A program made the translations under genes and the position numbers. The notes beneath the pieces were generated by a model. It was not told where the DNA came from. It ran no database searches and was given only the letters and a program-made list of their open reading frames with translations. Of a stretch of DNA of 64,000 bases, positions 1 through 8,336 are shown in pieces. Origin of the DNA: an uncultured Flavobacteriales bacterium (GTDB taxonomy: Bacteria > Bacteroidota > Bacteroidia > Flavobacteriales > Flavobacteriaceae); NCBI GenBank assembly GCA_913058295.1, contig CAJXRD010000001.1:124001-188000 (forward strand). Direction: 5' to 3'. Position 1 is the first letter of the stretch, and each line of letters begins with the position of its first letter.

Positions 1-352
1 TTTGGAGTCCATCATTTTTATAAAAATAAGAATAGTCTCCTTCTTTAAAAGGAGCTCCAACTTTTTCGTAGTTCCAAAGTGCAGTTAAACGTTCTTTTAG
101 TTCTTCTCTAAAAGGAATTTGATCAAGGTAATTAAAGGTAACTTCATTCTGATTTTCTACCCAAGCTTCTGTTTCTTTACTTCGGTCATCTTCTAACCAG
201 CGATATGGATCTTTAACATCTGTGCCAAAATAATTGGTGACAGTGTCGCCTTTTTTTGTTTTTATATAATTCAAATTGATGGATTCATTTTTTTCTTGAG
301 CAACAAAAATAGAAGTAATTGCTAAAAATACTATAGCTGTTAATTGTTTCAT
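1..352 (-). CDS. Prolyl oligopeptidase family serine peptidase, 5' part only
   Basis: The gene starts at 352 and runs off the left edge of the window, so only about 117 N-terminal residues are visible. A signal peptide ([19 protein letters not shown]) suggests export to the periplasm. The next part carries the S9A propeller opening with the motif [18 protein letters not shown], which is typical of prolyl oligopeptidases that cut short peptides after proline. The catalytic Ser-Asp-His domain lies outside the window, so activity cannot be judged. The start was chosen because it places the signal peptide at the N terminus. Family assignment is firm; substrate is unknown. Confidence 0.85.
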   Translation of the reverse strand, partial: MKQLTAIVFLAITSIFVAQEKNESINLNYIKTKKGDTVTNYFGTDVKDPYRWLEDDRSKETEAWVENQNEVTFNYLDQIPFREELKERLTALWNYEKVGAPFKEGDYSYFYKNDGLQ

Positions 353-414
353 TCTAATACAATTTATTAGCATAAAAGTACAAAACAAATAGTTTATACT
401 ATCAAGAAGCTATT

Positions 415-813
415 CTATTTAAAAAGAGGCTTATAGGCGTTCCAATTTTTATACATTAAATAAGCATTTAATAGAAGTATCAGTATTGCTGGTCCTATGG
501 AAGCTAGATTTAAAAAAGCATGAAAAAGCACTAAATTGATAGATATAGGCACTAGCATTACTAAGGCAAATGGAACCCATTTTTTAATAACTAATAACAA
601 CCCAACAATAATTTCTACTAGACCTACGAGGTTCATTAGATAGCCTTTCCCAGCAGATTCTGACCAAGAATATCGTAAGGAGTTAAATAAATATTCAGCT
701 TCAGAATATCCCGAAAAATCAAAATCCTGTAAAAACCAGAAAAATTTATTGAAACCAAATAATAACAATAATAACCCTAATCCAATTCTAACTAATAGCG
801 GTATTTTTTTCAT
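415..813 (-). CDS. DoxX-like small integral membrane protein
   Basis: This 132-residue protein has about four hydrophobic segments (roughly residues 5-25, 58-77, 80-100 and 104-122). A basic N terminus leads into a first helix containing GLGLLLLLFGFNKF, which resembles the DoxX/DoxD-like families common in Bacteroidota. Such proteins sit in the inner membrane; some relatives take part in quinone or thiol redox processes, but no catalytic residue is visible here. It stands alone between the peptidase gene and asd. The exact biochemical role is unknown, and the DoxX label rests on topology and the N-terminal pattern. Confidence 0.65.
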   Translation of the reverse strand: MKKIPLLVRIGLGLLLLLFGFNKFFWFLQDFDFSGYSEAEYLFNSLRYSWSESAGKGYLMNLVGLVEIIVGLLLVIKKWVPFALVMLVPISINLVLFHAFLNLASIGPAILILLLNAYLMYKNWNAYKPLFK

Positions 814-874
814 AATAAAATATTTATGTTTAAAAAAGTCGCATAAAAAGGAACAGTCTTACAACAACTAGTAA

Positions 875-1864
875 TTAAATTAGTTTATTATCTACAAGAT
901 ATTCAGCAATTTGTATTGCATTGGTAGCGGCACCTTTTCTTAAGTTATCACTAACGATCCACATATTTAAGGTATTCGCTTGAGTTTCATCCCTTCGAAT
1001 TCTCCCCACAAACACATCGTCTTTCCCATTAGCATAAATAGGCATAGGATAGGTGTTGGTATCAGGATTGTCTTGTACAGTAATCCCGGAAGTTTCATGA
1101 AGTATTTTACGAATATCCTTGAGGTCAAAATCATTTTCAAAAGCCACATTTACAGATTCACTATGTCCGCCTGCTGTTGGAATTCTAACTGCAGTAGCAG
1201 TGATAGAAAAAGAAGAGTCCCCTAAAATTTTTCGAGGTTCCCGAGCTAATTTCATCTCCTCTTTAGTGTAACCATTGTCTTCAAAATCATCACAATGTGG
1301 AAGCGCATTTTTATGTATAGGATAAGGATATGCCATTTCGGATTTAATCCCTTTTATTTCATTTTCTAATTGATTTACCGCTTTAACACCCGTACCCGAA
1401 ACCGATTGATAGGTGGAAACCACTATACGTTTCATCTGATACTTTTTATGTAAAGGTGCCAAAGTCAGGACTAGTTGTATGGTAGAACAATTTGGGTTTG
1501 CTATAATCTTATCTTCAGAAGTTAAGGACATTGCATTTATTTCTGGCACTACCAGTTTTTTGGTAGGATCCATTCTCCATGCCGAAGAATTATCGATTAC
1601 AGTAGTTCCTGCTTCTGCAAATTTTGGAGCCCATTCTAAAGAGGTATTTCCTCCAGCTGAAAAAATTGCAATATCAGGTTTTTCTGAAACAGCCGTTGAA
1701 AGTCCAATAATAGTAATTGGATCTCCTTTAAAAATAATTTCTTTTCCTATAGATTTTTCAGAAGCGACAGCTAATAATTGTGATACTGGGAAATTACGCT
1801 CTTCCAGCATTTTAAGCATAATAGTACCTACCATTCCAGTAGCTCCAATAACAGCAATTTTCAT
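875..1864 (-). CDS. asd: Aspartate-semialdehyde dehydrogenase
   Basis: This enzyme reduces aspartyl phosphate to aspartate semialdehyde with NADPH, the branch point to lysine/diaminopimelate, threonine and methionine. The 329-residue length is normal. Residues 5-15 form the dinucleotide loop (VIGATGMVGTI). The nucleophilic cysteine is C126 in NPNCSTIQ, and the catalytic histidine is H234 in RIPTAGGHSESV. The gene lies downstream of mscL, but a strong terminator (1923-1957) and a TACTTTTG promoter box (1881-1888) sit between them, so it is probably transcribed separately. All key residues are present. Confidence 0.97.
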   Translation of the reverse strand: MKIAVIGATGMVGTIMLKMLEERNFPVSQLLAVASEKSIGKEIIFKGDPITIIGLSTAVSEKPDIAIFSAGGNTSLEWAPKFAEAGTTVIDNSSAWRMDPTKKLVVPEINAMSLTSEDKIIANPNCSTIQLVLTLAPLHKKYQMKRIVVSTYQSVSGTGVKAVNQLENEIKGIKSEMAYPYPIHKNALPHCDDFEDNGYTKEEMKLAREPRKILGDSSFSITATAVRIPTAGGHSESVNVAFENDFDLKDIRKILHETSGITVQDNPDTNTYPMPIYANGKDDVFVGRIRRDETQANTLNMWIVSDNLRKGAATNAIQIAEYLVDNKLI

Positions 1865-1880
1865 AGGAATTAATTTTTTT

Positions 1881-1888
1881 CAAAAGTA
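1881..1888 (-). promoter_or_regulatory. Candidate promoter -7 box for asd
   Basis: The minus strand reads TACTTTTG, an exact match to the Bacteroidota TAnnTTTG box, 16 bases before the asd start codon. It follows directly after the mscL terminator. No TTTG box is seen at the usual 19-base spacing, so the call rests on the -7 box and its position. Confidence 0.55.
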
Positions 1889-1922
1889 CAGATTAGCATC
1901 TACAATTTTTAGAAATTATTAT

Positions 1923-1957
1923 AAAAAAACCCCCTTTTGCTGAAAGCTAAAGAGGGC
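1923..1957 (-). terminator. Intrinsic terminator downstream of mscL
   Basis: On the minus strand CCCTC-TTT-A-GCT pairs with AGC-A-AAA-GGGGG around a TTC loop, with one A-A mismatch and one G-T pair, followed by seven T residues. It lies about 30 bases past the mscL stop codon. Confidence 0.85.
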
Positions 1958-1987
1958 ATTAATTAATATAGAGTAGTGGAACTATAT

Positions 1988-2395
1988 TTACTTTTTAAGA
2001 AGGTCTCTTATTTCTGCAAGCAACTCTTCTTGTGTAGGTCCCTTAGGAGCTGCAGGAGTTTCTACTACAGGCTTTTTCGTTTTATTATAAGCTTTCACCA
2101 TCATAAACAGGACAAATCCAACAATGATTAAATTTATAATGGAATTGATCCAGTTACCATACATAATTGCATTTTCGGCTGAAGTAACCACACCCTCTGC
2201 ATCTAAAACAGCTGGGGATAGCACGACTTTTAAATCTGCAAAATCCATTCCCCCTGTAAACTGTCCAACGATAGGCATCATAATATCAGATACAAATCCT
2301 TTAATAACTAGGCCGATTGCACCAGCGAGTAAAACAGCAACTGCTAAATCAATAACATTGCCCGTCATAATAAATTTCTTGAATTCTTTAAACAT
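1988..2395 (-). CDS. mscL: Large-conductance mechanosensitive channel
   Basis: MscL is a pentameric inner-membrane channel that opens under high membrane tension to release solutes after osmotic downshock. The 135 residues show the family layout: an amphipathic N-terminal helix (MFKEFKKFIMTGNV), TM1 with the glycine- and alanine-rich constriction (LAVAVLLAGAIGLVIKGF), a periplasmic loop enlarged by about 15 residues relative to short homologues, TM2 near residues 83-102, and a charged C-terminal bundle helix ending LLAEIRDLLKK. It is followed by its own terminator. The assignment is secure. Confidence 0.96.
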   Translation of the reverse strand: MFKEFKKFIMTGNVIDLAVAVLLAGAIGLVIKGFVSDIMMPIVGQFTGGMDFADLKVVLSPAVLDAEGVVTSAENAIMYGNWINSIINLIIVGFVLFMMVKAYNKTKKPVVETPAAPKGPTQEELLAEIRDLLKK

Positions 2396-2476
2396 AATGG
2401 AGAGTTTTAAAAGTTAATAATACACAATTATAAGAAAAACATAAATGAAACAACTAATTCTTAAGGAGTTTGCGTA

Positions 2477-3586
2477 TTATTTTCGATGAAACTCCCGTTT
2501 TACCCTTTGTGATATCGCTGTGATTAATTCGTAAGAGATAGAATTGTTTTTTTCAGCTAGAACATCTCCTCGATTAGATTCCCCAAAAATAATTACTTCA
2601 TCTCCTTCTTTACAATCTAAGACAGTGACATTGACCATGATCATATCCATACAGACATTACCGATAATAGGAGCTTTTTGATTATTAACAAGAACCCATC
2701 CATTTCCGTTGCCGTAGGCTCTGCTAATTCCATCTGCATGACCTATTGGGATCGTTGCCGTTTTTATAAAAGTCTCACTTTTAAAAGCCCTGTTATACCC
2801 TACAGATTCCCCTTTATCAATACTATGAATTTGAGATATTACAGATTTTAATGTTGCTATAGGAGTTAAATTTTTGTTTTCCTTTTCTGAATTTCCAAAA
2901 CCATACAATCCAATTCCAGTACGAACCATATCAAAATGAGCTTCTGGATAGTTTAAAATTCCAGATGTATTACACATATGTTTCATAGGAGTGTAGGCTA
3001 ACTTTCCGAATAGGTTCTCTGTTATTTTATTGAATAGAGTTATTTGATTCTTAGAAAATTCTTTTTCAGAATCATCTTCACTTGCAGCAAGATGAGAGAA
3101 AACAGATTTAATTATAATAGATTCTGTTTCAGATATTTTGGAAACGATTAAATCAATATCCTTTTCTCCAAACCCTAAGCGGTTTAATCCGGTATTAAAC
3201 TTAAGATGTATTGGATATTTTTTTTGATTTTTTTTGGAGGCAACAGCGATAAATTGATTCAATATGGATACACTATATAAACTAGGTTCAAGACAGCGAT
3301 CTATTAGGGTTTCAAAATTTACAGGTTGAGGGTGAAGAACAGTTATAGGTGTTTTTATTCCCGCGTTTCTTAAAGCAACTCCTTCTTTTACATAAGCTAC
3401 TGCAAGATAATCTGCACCTAAATCGACTAATTCTTTGGCAATTTCTAAAGCATCACTTCCATAACCAAAAGCTTTTACAACCCCTAAAACTTTTGTATTC
3501 TTATTTGTCTTTGATTTTATGTATTGAAAATTATCTCCCAATGCGGAAAGATTAATTTCTAGAACAGTTTCATTCGCTTTTGGCAT
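2477..3586 (-). CDS. alr: Alanine racemase
   Basis: This PLP enzyme interconverts L- and D-alanine, supplying D-alanine for peptidoglycan. The 369-residue protein has an N-terminal TIM barrel with the PLP lysine K38 in VVKAFGYGSDA, and a C-terminal beta domain that carries the catalytic tyrosine in the motif SVGYNRAF (about residue 260) and the substrate-site motif GNVCMDM. It starts 10 bases after the stop codon of tdk on the same strand, so the two are probably cotranscribed. No free-standing murF domain is fused to it, unlike some Bacteroidota homologues. Confidence 0.96.
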   Translation of the reverse strand: MPKANETVLEINLSALGDNFQYIKSKTNKNTKVLGVVKAFGYGSDALEIAKELVDLGADYLAVAYVKEGVALRNAGIKTPITVLHPQPVNFETLIDRCLEPSLYSVSILNQFIAVASKKNQKKYPIHLKFNTGLNRLGFGEKDIDLIVSKISETESIIIKSVFSHLAASEDDSEKEFSKNQITLFNKITENLFGKLAYTPMKHMCNTSGILNYPEAHFDMVRTGIGLYGFGNSEKENKNLTPIATLKSVISQIHSIDKGESVGYNRAFKSETFIKTATIPIGHADGISRAYGNGNGWVLVNNQKAPIIGNVCMDMIMVNVTVLDCKEGDEVIIFGESNRGDVLAEKNNSISYELITAISQRVKREFHRK

Positions 3587-3595
3587 TCGCTAGAC

Positions 3596-4228
3596 TTACT
3601 TTTTTTCTGGTATTTCTTCAGGTTCTTTTACATCCATCTTACTTACTTTTTCTCGAAGCATAGCTTTGTAATAGGCAGCTCTACTTAGAGGTTCGTATTC
3701 TTCCACTTCCCCTAATAGAACAAGTTCATCGCTATTTGCCTTCCTAAAACTATAATTGGCAAGGTTTCCTGTTCTGGTACAAACCGCATGCACTTTAGTT
3801 ACGTATTCTGCAGTAGCCATTAAAGCAGGCATTGGGCCAAAAGGATTTCCTTTAAAATCCATATCTAATCCAGCTACAATAACACGAACACCTCTATTTG
3901 CAAGATCATTACAAACTTTTACGATTTCATCATCAAAAAATTGAGCCTCATCTATTCCAACAACGTCACAGCCATCCGCAAGAATTGGAATATTTGCAGC
4001 AGCAGGAACTGGAGTAGAATGAATTTCATTACTGTCGTGAGAAATTACCGTCTCCTCATTATAGCGAGTATCAATCGAGGGTTTAAAAATTTCTACTTTT
4101 TGACGAGCAAATTTTGCACGTTTTAATCTTCGGATAAGCTCTTCCGTTTTACCCGAAAACATTGATCCAGAGATGACTTCGATCCACCCAAATTGTTCTT
4201 TTTGATTTACAGTATTTTCGAGAAACAT
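3596..4228 (-). CDS. tdk: Thymidine kinase
   Basis: Thymidine kinase phosphorylates thymidine with ATP in the deoxynucleotide salvage pathway. The 210-residue protein shows the type II TK pattern: P-loop [16 protein letters not shown] near residues 20-35, the DEAQFF Walker B motif near residue 93, and the C-terminal substrate loop around [11 protein letters not shown]. One of the usual zinc-site cysteines is seen in VHAVCTRTG, but the second CxxC pair of many homologues is missing, so the zinc site may be reduced. A 10-base gap to alr suggests one transcript. Confidence 0.95.
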   Translation of the reverse strand: MFLENTVNQKEQFGWIEVISGSMFSGKTEELIRRLKRAKFARQKVEIFKPSIDTRYNEETVISHDSNEIHSTPVPAAANIPILADGCDVVGIDEAQFFDDEIVKVCNDLANRGVRVIVAGLDMDFKGNPFGPMPALMATAEYVTKVHAVCTRTGNLANYSFRKANSDELVLLGEVEEYEPLSRAAYYKAMLREKVSKMDVKEPEEIPEKK

Positions 4229-4327
4229 AAAATTAATTTAAACTAAAACAGAATTTCTTGACGTTTACATAAAGGTTGTGTAAATTTATAAAAACAAAAT
4301 AGAAAATTTGCTTTATTTTAATAAGTT

Positions 4328-5062
4328 ATGAAGAAGAAAGTCCTATCTCAAATAAACGCGCTGGCTAAGAGCATAATTGCTTCAGAAAACTTAGATGTTG
4401 CCCAGACAAAAAAGACACTAATTCATCTATATGAAAAGCTTTCCGTAATAGAATTTCTGGAAAACAGTATAGAAACTAAATATGAAAGAATAGAAAGTCA
4501 AGCAATAGACTCAAAAGCTTATCGAGAAAAAAACTGGTTTCAAGAACCAGAACCTGTGCCTCAACCGCAACATGAAGATGTCTTGGTAGAGCCTTTAATG
4601 GATAAAATTAAAGATATTGTTGCACAAATGCCTAATGATGCAAGGAAAGTAGATGAATTGTTAAATGAAATTCTTCCAAAGAAAGAAACAGAAAAAAATG
4701 ATTTAGAGGATTTTGCTGAAAAATTTCAAGAAATGCCTGTTTTTGAAAGAAAACAAAATGATGAAGAAGTCTCTAATCCTGAAAGTAAATCTGCGGTTTT
4801 AGAAAAACCAAAATCCTTAAATGACAAACTAAACCTAGGGCTTAATATTGGATTAAATGACAGACTAGCTTTTATTAAGCATTTATTTAATGACAATATT
4901 GATGATTATACCCGAGTTTTATCGCAAATAAACACGCTATCTTCTATTCAGGAAGCTAATGGTTTTATTGAAGAAAACGTGAAGCCAGATTATAATAATT
5001 GGACAAATAAAAATGAATATGAAGAGAGGTTTATGGAAATAATCGACAAACGATTTAACTAA
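4328..5062 (+). CDS. Conserved protein of unknown function upstream of rsmI
   Basis: I do not recognise a domain with a known function. The 244-residue protein is charged and has no signal peptide or membrane helix, so it is probably cytoplasmic. The N-terminal 60 residues look helical (SQINALAKSIIASENL...), a central Glu/Pro/Gln-rich stretch (about 70-160) looks disordered, and the C-terminal 75 residues form a second helical block around LNDRLAFIKHLFNDNIDDY. It ends three bases before rsmI, so translation is probably coupled. The combination of a linker-like middle and two helical ends suggests a protein-protein interaction role, which is inference only. Confidence 0.75.
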   Translation: MKKKVLSQINALAKSIIASENLDVAQTKKTLIHLYEKLSVIEFLENSIETKYERIESQAIDSKAYREKNWFQEPEPVPQPQHEDVLVEPLMDKIKDIVAQMPNDARKVDELLNEILPKKETEKNDLEDFAEKFQEMPVFERKQNDEEVSNPESKSAVLEKPKSLNDKLNLGLNIGLNDRLAFIKHLFNDNIDDYTRVLSQINTLSSIQEANGFIEENVKPDYNNWTNKNEYEERFMEIIDKRFN

Positions 5063-5065
5063 TTT

Positions 5066-5737
5066 ATGGGAAAGTTATTTTTAGTTCCTACCCCTATAGG
5101 AAACTTGAAAGATATTACTTTTAGAGCAATTGAGGTTTTAAAAGAAGCGGATTTAATACTTGCTGAAGATACCCGTACAAGTGGAAAACTTTTAAAGCAT
5201 TATGAGATTGGCACACAAATGCATTCGCATCATATGCACAATGAACATAAAACTGTTGTGGGAATTGTACAAAGAATACAAGGAGGGGAAACCATTGCAT
5301 TAATAAGCGATGCTGGGACACCTGCGATTAGTGACCCCGGATTTTTATTAACACGTGCCTGTGTGGAAGCTGGTATAGAGGTAGATTGTTTGCCTGGAGC
5401 AACCGCATTTGTACCCGCATTGGTAAATAGTGGCTTGCCCAATAATAAATTTGTTTTTGAAGGTTTTCTTCCGGTTAAAAAAGGACGTCAAACTAGATTA
5501 AAATTATTGGCTGAAGAAACTAGAACTATTATTTTTTATGAATCCCCTCATAAGCTAATTAAAACCCTAAGCCACTTTTTAGAATATTTTGGAGAAGAAA
5601 GACAGGTTTCTGTTTCTAGAGAAATCACCAAACTTCATGAAGAAACCATTAGAGGTACCGCCAAAGAAGTGCTAGAATACTATACAGTAAAACCTCCAAA
5701 GGGAGAAATTGTTATTGTAGTAGGGGGGAAGTCTTAA
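5066..5737 (+). CDS. rsmI: 16S rRNA (cytidine-1402-2'-O) methyltransferase
   Basis: RsmI adds the 2'-O-methyl group to C1402 in the decoding centre of 16S rRNA using S-adenosylmethionine. The 223-residue protein has the tetrapyrrole-methylase fold motifs: FLVPTPIGNLKDIT at the N terminus, LILAEDTRTSGKLL, the SAM loop ISDAGTPAISDPG and the motif FVFEGFLPVKKG. It is slightly shorter than the E. coli enzyme because the C-terminal extension is missing, as in many Bacteroidota homologues. The stop codon overlaps that of the convergent downstream gene within TTAA. Confidence 0.96.
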   Translation: MGKLFLVPTPIGNLKDITFRAIEVLKEADLILAEDTRTSGKLLKHYEIGTQMHSHHMHNEHKTVVGIVQRIQGGETIALISDAGTPAISDPGFLLTRACVEAGIEVDCLPGATAFVPALVNSGLPNNKFVFEGFLPVKKGRQTRLKLLAEETRTIIFYESPHKLIKTLSHFLEYFGEERQVSVSREITKLHEETIRGTAKEVLEYYTVKPPKGEIVIVVGGKS

Positions 5738-6324
5738 ACATGTTTTCCTTTTTCCCAACCGTGTTTCCCTAAATATTGTTCCCCACTTTCTACAGCACCA
5801 TCTTCAATCGATGTTCCCATAGAATCGTTCCAACGGTTAAGATATCCAAATAAAGAAATAACGCCTAACATTTCTACAATTTCACCTTCGTTCCAATATT
5901 GGTGTAAACGAGCTTTAATTTCATCATTTACAGCATTAGGGACTTGAGATGCGGCCAAGGAAAAATCTAATGCAGCTCTTTCCGCTTCAGAAAATGCAGA
6001 ATGGGTACGATACTCCCAAATATTATCTAACTGCTCTTGTTCTGCCCCATATCGTTCTGCAGCACGAATAGCATGGGCCTGACAATACCGACAACCCGTT
6101 GCATTACTGCTCACCCATGCGATCATTCTTTTTAAGGCAGAGCTTACTCGCCCTTCATTTGCCATTACCGCTTTGTTGAGGTTTATAAAAGCCTTACTTA
6201 TAGCAGGGCGATGTTGCATGGTTAAAATACTGTTTGGACAAAAGCCAAGGGTTTCATTGAAGAATTCTGCCAATTGTTTGGTTTCTGAATTGTGGTCAGG
6301 AGACAATGGATTTACTAGCGGCAT
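5734..6324 (-). CDS. AhpD-like carboxymuconolactone decarboxylase family protein
   Basis: The 196-residue protein carries the redox motif C78-RY-C81-QA-H84, the CxxCxxH signature of AhpD-type alkylhydroperoxidases, in an all-helical context with the typical preceding helix KRMIAWVSSNATG. Homologues are annotated as peroxidase-related enzymes and reduce peroxides or related oxidised partners in the cytoplasm. It lies back to back with an OsmC-family gene (6423-6845), another thiol peroxidase family, so this may be a small divergent peroxide-defence locus. The physiological substrate cannot be read from the sequence. Confidence 0.88.
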   Translation of the reverse strand: MPLVNPLSPDHNSETKQLAEFFNETLGFCPNSILTMQHRPAISKAFINLNKAVMANEGRVSSALKRMIAWVSSNATGCRYCQAHAIRAAERYGAEQEQLDNIWEYRTHSAFSEAERAALDFSLAASQVPNAVNDEIKARLHQYWNEGEIVEMLGVISLFGYLNRWNDSMGTSIEDGAVESGEQYLGKHGWEKGKHV

Positions 6325-6394
6325 AGGATTGATTATTTATAATGAAAGCCCTAAAATACAAAACTTAATAGACTATTTTCAATAGGGTATTTCG

Positions 6395-6402
6395 TAAATT
6401 TG
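6395..6402 (+). promoter_or_regulatory. Candidate promoter -7 box for the OsmC-family gene
   Basis: The sequence TAAATTTG matches TAnnTTTG and lies 20 bases before the OsmC start codon, in the 98-base gap between two divergent genes. No clear TTTG box is seen at the expected upstream spacing. Confidence 0.45.
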
Positions 6403-6422
6403 TATTGCTTAAAAAAAGATAA

Positions 6423-6845
6423 ATGATGTCGCATAAAGTCACTACTACTTGGAAAGAAAATATGCTTTTAGAATCTGACAATCCACACGGAAATCATGTT
6501 CTTATGGAAACAGGTCCAGATTTTGGAGGATCTAATCAGGGTTTAAATCCGAAAGCCTTAATGTTATCTTCATTAGGGGGTTGTACAGGTCTTGATGTTC
6601 TTTCATTATTAAAAAAAATGCGGGTAGAGTTAGAGGATTTTAATGTGGTTGTGGAGGGAGAACTTACCGAAGAACATCCAAAATATTATCACAAAGTAAG
6701 TATTGACTATTATTTTATAGGAAACGATTTAAACGTGGATAAAATAAAGAAAGCGGTTTCCTTATCTGAAGAACGATATTGTGGTGTGATTGACATGTTT
6801 CGGAAATTCTCGGAGTTAAGCTTAACGATTCATATCAACGAATAA
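6423..6845 (+). CDS. OsmC family protein
   Basis: OsmC/Ohr proteins are cytoplasmic thiol peroxidases or related regulators of thiol stress. The 140-residue protein has the two conserved cysteines C54 (LGGCTGLDVLSLL) and C120 (ERYCGVIDMF) in the family positions, and the beta-strand/long-helix pattern of the fold. Two adjacent ATG codons exist at 6423 and 6426; either could be used. Its divergent neighbour is AhpD-like, which supports an oxidative-stress context. Whether it is a true organic hydroperoxide reductase or the YhfA-like subgroup is not certain. Confidence 0.9.
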   Translation: MMSHKVTTTWKENMLLESDNPHGNHVLMETGPDFGGSNQGLNPKALMLSSLGGCTGLDVLSLLKKMRVELEDFNVVVEGELTEEHPKYYHKVSIDYYFIGNDLNVDKIKKAVSLSEERYCGVIDMFRKFSELSLTIHINE

Positions 6846-6853
6846 TCTTTTTT

Positions 6854-6880
6854 GTCATTCAGAACGGAGTGAAGAATCTC
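6854..6880 (+). repeat. REP-like element, family 1, single arm
   Basis: The sequence opens GTCATTCAGAACGGAGTGAA and ends GAATCTC. It resembles three other elements in this window (40154, 53455-53532 and 54510) that share a GTCATTNCGA start and a GAA(N)TCTC end. It occupies the 39-base gap between the convergent OsmC and type IX-secreted genes. Confidence 0.6.
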
Positions 6881-6884
6881 TAAA

Positions 6885-8333
6885 TTAATTTTTCATCAAC
6901 CTAAAAGTACTTCCAGAAGCAGTTATTAAATACATCCCCGATTGAACAGTCGAAAGATTTATCTCTGTTTGTTCGCCAGTTAATTTTCCAGTTTGAATTA
7001 TTTTTCCAGTTATGTCTGTTATTTGATAAGGGGTTTCAGAAGAAATAAAATCATGATTTATATTATATATTCCCTTGGAGGGGTTTGGGAAAACAGTAAG
7101 GTTTTCTAATGGATGATCTTCAATTCCTAATGGGTCATTATTAAAACGTTGTAATACAATATTAAGGTTTGGGAAATCAAAACTAGTTCCTGCGATTATT
7201 ATTTTACCATCATTTTGATAAGCAAAATTATAATTAATTAATAAGCCATAATTTGGACTATACTGAAAAGTAAAATCAATATTTCCATTTGCATAAAACC
7301 TTCTTATTCCAAAAATCAAATCTGTATACCAATATCTACTATTTTTCATTATTATTCTCTGATTGTGTTGAATTAATTCAGCAGTATTTGCATGTATATA
7401 GCCGTTATTACCAAAATTTAGATCCATAGCACCATCATCTGAAGACAATTTTATTATGACTTTAACAATTTCTTTAGTGACGTCATCAAAGTAGGAACAG
7501 CTTACCAATATACTTCCATCAGAAAAAACTAGTGGGAAGCAATTATTTTCTTCACTAATGGGAATAGTTATATAACCATTTGCACCAAAACTTGTGTCTA
7601 AACTCCCATTAGGCAGGCACCTCATAACAATTTTAGATGAATTTGCGAATCGGCCTCCCAATATAATATTTCCATTTTCCATTAATTGAATTTTTCCTTT
7701 AACAGAATTAGACTGATTGCCTATTTGGACATTACTTATTCCATTAGTGCCAAAAGAATTGTCCAAAATACCATTTGGAAGGAATTGTTTAAGTGTTGCT
7801 TGAGAAACACCATTTACACTAGCGGTTCCAGTTGTTAAAATCTTATCATTATTTAATAAAATCAAATCTCTATACGATTCTCCAGTGGGAAAAGGAACTA
7901 GTATCCCATTTACTCCAAAGCTTAGGTCCTCAGTACCGTCTTCTAAAAACCGTATAAATGTAATTTCTTGATTATACTCACCTCCTCCTACAAGTATTTT
8001 TCCATCAGATTGGACATATACTTTGGTAAATTCAAAAGTATTTATTTCCAAAAGCACAACTCCATCATTACCAAATGCAGTATCAATATCTCCATTTTCT
8101 TGAAAAGCAATTATAAAGTTTTTTACACCTTCAGTTTCATATATGTTAGTGCCTATTACAATTATTCTTCCATTATCACTTTGTGCTACACCACTAATAA
8201 TTTCAATACCATCATCAATATCTGTTTGAACAACTCCATTAATTCCAAAAGACAAGTCGGGGCTACCATCTTGAGAAAAACCAAAAATTGGCAGGATTGC
8301 TATAATAATAAAGAGTAGTTTTTTAGTTCTCAT
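6885..8333 (-). CDS. Type IX-secreted delta-60 repeat protein, copy 2
   Basis: This 482-residue protein has a signal peptide (MRTKKLLFIIIAILPIFGFS, then QDG), about seven delta-60-type repeats marked by LDxSFGxNG motifs (for example PDLSFGINGVV, LDNSFGTNGI, LDTSFGANGY), and a C-terminal type A sorting domain that begins with VFPNPSKGIYNI. Type A domains direct transport across the outer membrane by the type IX system and attachment to the cell surface. The repeats probably form a beta-propeller. It starts 3 bases after the stop codon of a close paralogue, and their last 85 residues are nearly identical. The ligand is unknown. Confidence 0.92.
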   Translation of the reverse strand: MRTKKLLFIIIAILPIFGFSQDGSPDLSFGINGVVQTDIDDGIEIISGVAQSDNGRIIVIGTNIYETEGVKNFIIAFQENGDIDTAFGNDGVVLLEINTFEFTKVYVQSDGKILVGGGEYNQEITFIRFLEDGTEDLSFGVNGILVPFPTGESYRDLILLNNDKILTTGTASVNGVSQATLKQFLPNGILDNSFGTNGISNVQIGNQSNSVKGKIQLMENGNIILGGRFANSSKIVMRCLPNGSLDTSFGANGYITIPISEENNCFPLVFSDGSILVSCSYFDDVTKEIVKVIIKLSSDDGAMDLNFGNNGYIHANTAELIQHNQRIIMKNSRYWYTDLIFGIRRFYANGNIDFTFQYSPNYGLLINYNFAYQNDGKIIIAGTSFDFPNLNIVLQRFNNDPLGIEDHPLENLTVFPNPSKGIYNINHDFISSETPYQITDITGKIIQTGKLTGEQTEINLSTVQSGMYLITASGSTFRLMKN

Positions 8334-8336
8334 AAT

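Noticed and set aside
1479-1943. 154-codon plus-strand frame opposite asd
   Set aside because: It is antisense to a well-supported asd gene with intact catalytic residues and has no recognisable features.
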